Source of the DNA: Planctomycetales bacterium
Lineage (GTDB): Bacteria; Planctomycetota; Phycisphaerae; SM23-33
Assembly: GCA_030631125.1 (NCBI GenBank)
Contig: DAOVLS010000166.1
Span: 1 to 5,861 of the forward strand
Reading direction: 5' to 3'
Length of the DNA: 5,861 bases
This document shows, piece by piece, positions 5,006-5,861 of this stretch. Each line of letters starts with the position of its first letter. Within the stretch, counting starts at the first letter, position 1. The position numbers were made by a program, and so were the translations under genes. The notes under the pieces were generated by a model that ran no database searches, was not told the origin of the DNA, and saw only the letters and a program-made list of their open reading frames with translations.

Positions 5006-5861
5006 ATGCGAGCACGATGGCGAGGCCTGGAATTACCGACACGCGTTGTCCCGGACCAGGAAGTCTCTACACCCACGTACGGACGGTTCATTATTGAGCC
5101 GTTTGAAAGAGGCTTCGGTACGACAGTTGGAAACTCCATCCGGAGAATTCTGCTGTCATCACTGGAAGGAGCAGCGGTCGTCAGCGTCAAGATTACCGGC
5201 GCCGAACACGAGTTCTCCTCGATGCCCGGTGTGCTGGAAGACACCACCGACATCATACTCAACGTCAAGAGTCTGATTGTCAAATCGCACTCGGCCGAGC
5301 CGAAGGTCGTGGTAGTTCACGGCGCCGTAGCCGAACCGATCACCGCCGACATGATCGAGGCCGACCCTACCATCGAGATTATCAACGGCGATCTTGTGCT
5401 GGCGACGCTGACCGACAATGTCGAGTTCGACATGGAAATGGTCGTGAAAACCGGACGCGGGTTCGTACCGGCAGAGGAAATGATCGACCCCGACGTCGAC
5501 CAGGAAATCGGTCGAATCTACGTCGATGCGGCGTTTTCTCCGGTTACGCGGGTCCGATACTCGACCGAAGACACACGCGTCGGGCAACGAACAAACTACG
5601 ACCGGCTGATAATGGAAATCTGGACAAACGGAACCGTTACGCCGGAGATGGCGATGGTTGAGGCCGCCAAAATCATGCGAAAACACCTCAACCCGTTCGT
5701 GCAGTATTTCGAGGTGGGCGAGGCGATCATCGACACCGGCGCAACCGCCGCTGAAGCCGAACTCGACGCCGAAATACAAAAGAAACTCAACGCGACCATC
5801 CACGAACTGGAACTGTCCGTCCGGTCGAACAACTGCCTCAGCGCTGCAAAGATTCACACAG
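5006..5861 (+). CDS. rpoA: DNA-directed RNA polymerase subunit alpha, 5' part, cut by window end
   Basis: Alpha dimerises to nucleate RNA polymerase assembly (alpha2, then beta, then beta'), and its C-terminal domain contacts UP-element DNA and activators. The frame is open from the ATG at 5006 to the window end: 285 codons plus one base. The N-terminal domain is complete: 'YGRFIIEPFERGFGTTVGNS' at 25-44, 'IRRILLSSLEG' at 45-55 in the dimer and assembly helix, 'SSMPGVLEDTTDIILNVKSL' at 71-90, 'GRGFVPAEE' at 150-158, 'IYVDAAFSPVTRVRY' at 171-185 and 'NYDRLIMEIWTNGTVTP' at 197-213. An acidic, alanine-rich linker (about 240-260) leads into 'LELSVRSNNCLSAA' at 268-281, the start of the C-terminal domain. 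R273 corresponds to E. coli R265, the main UP-element contact. E. coli alpha has 329 residues, so roughly 40-50 codons lie outside. rplQ would be expected next. Confidence 0.97.
   Translation, partial: MRARWRGLELPTRVVPDQEVSTPTYGRFIIEPFERGFGTTVGNSIRRILLSSLEGAAVVSVKITGAEHEFSSMPGVLEDTTDIILNVKSLIVKSHSAEPKVVVVHGAVAEPITADMIEADPTIEIINGDLVLATLTDNVEFDMEMVVKTGRGFVPAEEMIDPDVDQEIGRIYVDAAFSPVTRVRYSTEDTRVGQRTNYDRLIMEIWTNGTVTPEMAMVEAAKIMRKHLNPFVQYFEVGEAIIDTGATAAEAELDAEIQKKLNATIHELELSVRSNNCLSAAKIHT

Noticed and set aside
5159..5857. 232-codon open frame on the - strand opposite rpoA
   Set aside because: It is antisense to the conserved alpha N-terminal domain and its Asp/Val/Gly/His-rich product mirrors the rpoA codons.

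Overview
This window is a conserved bacterial housekeeping block: the end of the spc operon running into the alpha operon. All nine genes lie on the + strand in the order rplO (C-terminal end) - secY - adk - map - rpmJ - rpsM - rpsK - rpsD - rpoA (5' part). The proteins look bacterial. SecY wording such as 'TGGNLQKCTLFGLGIMPYIS', the moderately high G+C and the weak or absent Shine-Dalgarno sequences before some genes suggest Planctomycetota, possibly a Phycisphaerae-type lineage. That placement rests on recalled family resemblance, not on a search.

Layout. Bases 1-175 are the last 57 codons of ribosomal protein L15. A 48-nt AT-rich gap leads to secY (224-1801), whose stop shares one base with the adk start (1801-2448). 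After 30 nt comes map (2479-3252, GTG start). A 150-nt spacer follows (3253-3402), the longest non-coding stretch in the window. It holds a composite intergenic repeat and stands where many bacteria carry infA. The 37-codon rpmJ (3403-3516) opens the tight alpha-operon run: rpsM (3531-3914), rpsK (3915-4292, no gap), rpsD (4316-4948) and rpoA (5006 to the window end, cut just inside the C-terminal domain).

How the genes work together. L15, L36, S13, S11 and S4 are ribosome parts. RpoA is the assembly scaffold of RNA polymerase. SecY is the membrane channel for nascent proteins, methionine aminopeptidase trims their initiator methionine, and adenylate kinase balances adenine nucleotides. The short spacings and shared strand suggest co-transcription, with no convincing internal promoter or terminator.

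I found no new biological system. Three points deserve a second look: SecY has about 72 extra N-terminal residues with two extra hydrophobic segments; the map-rpmJ spacer carries a MITE-like repeat with a 20-bp near-palindrome between 8-bp direct repeats; and infA is absent from its common position at that spacer.
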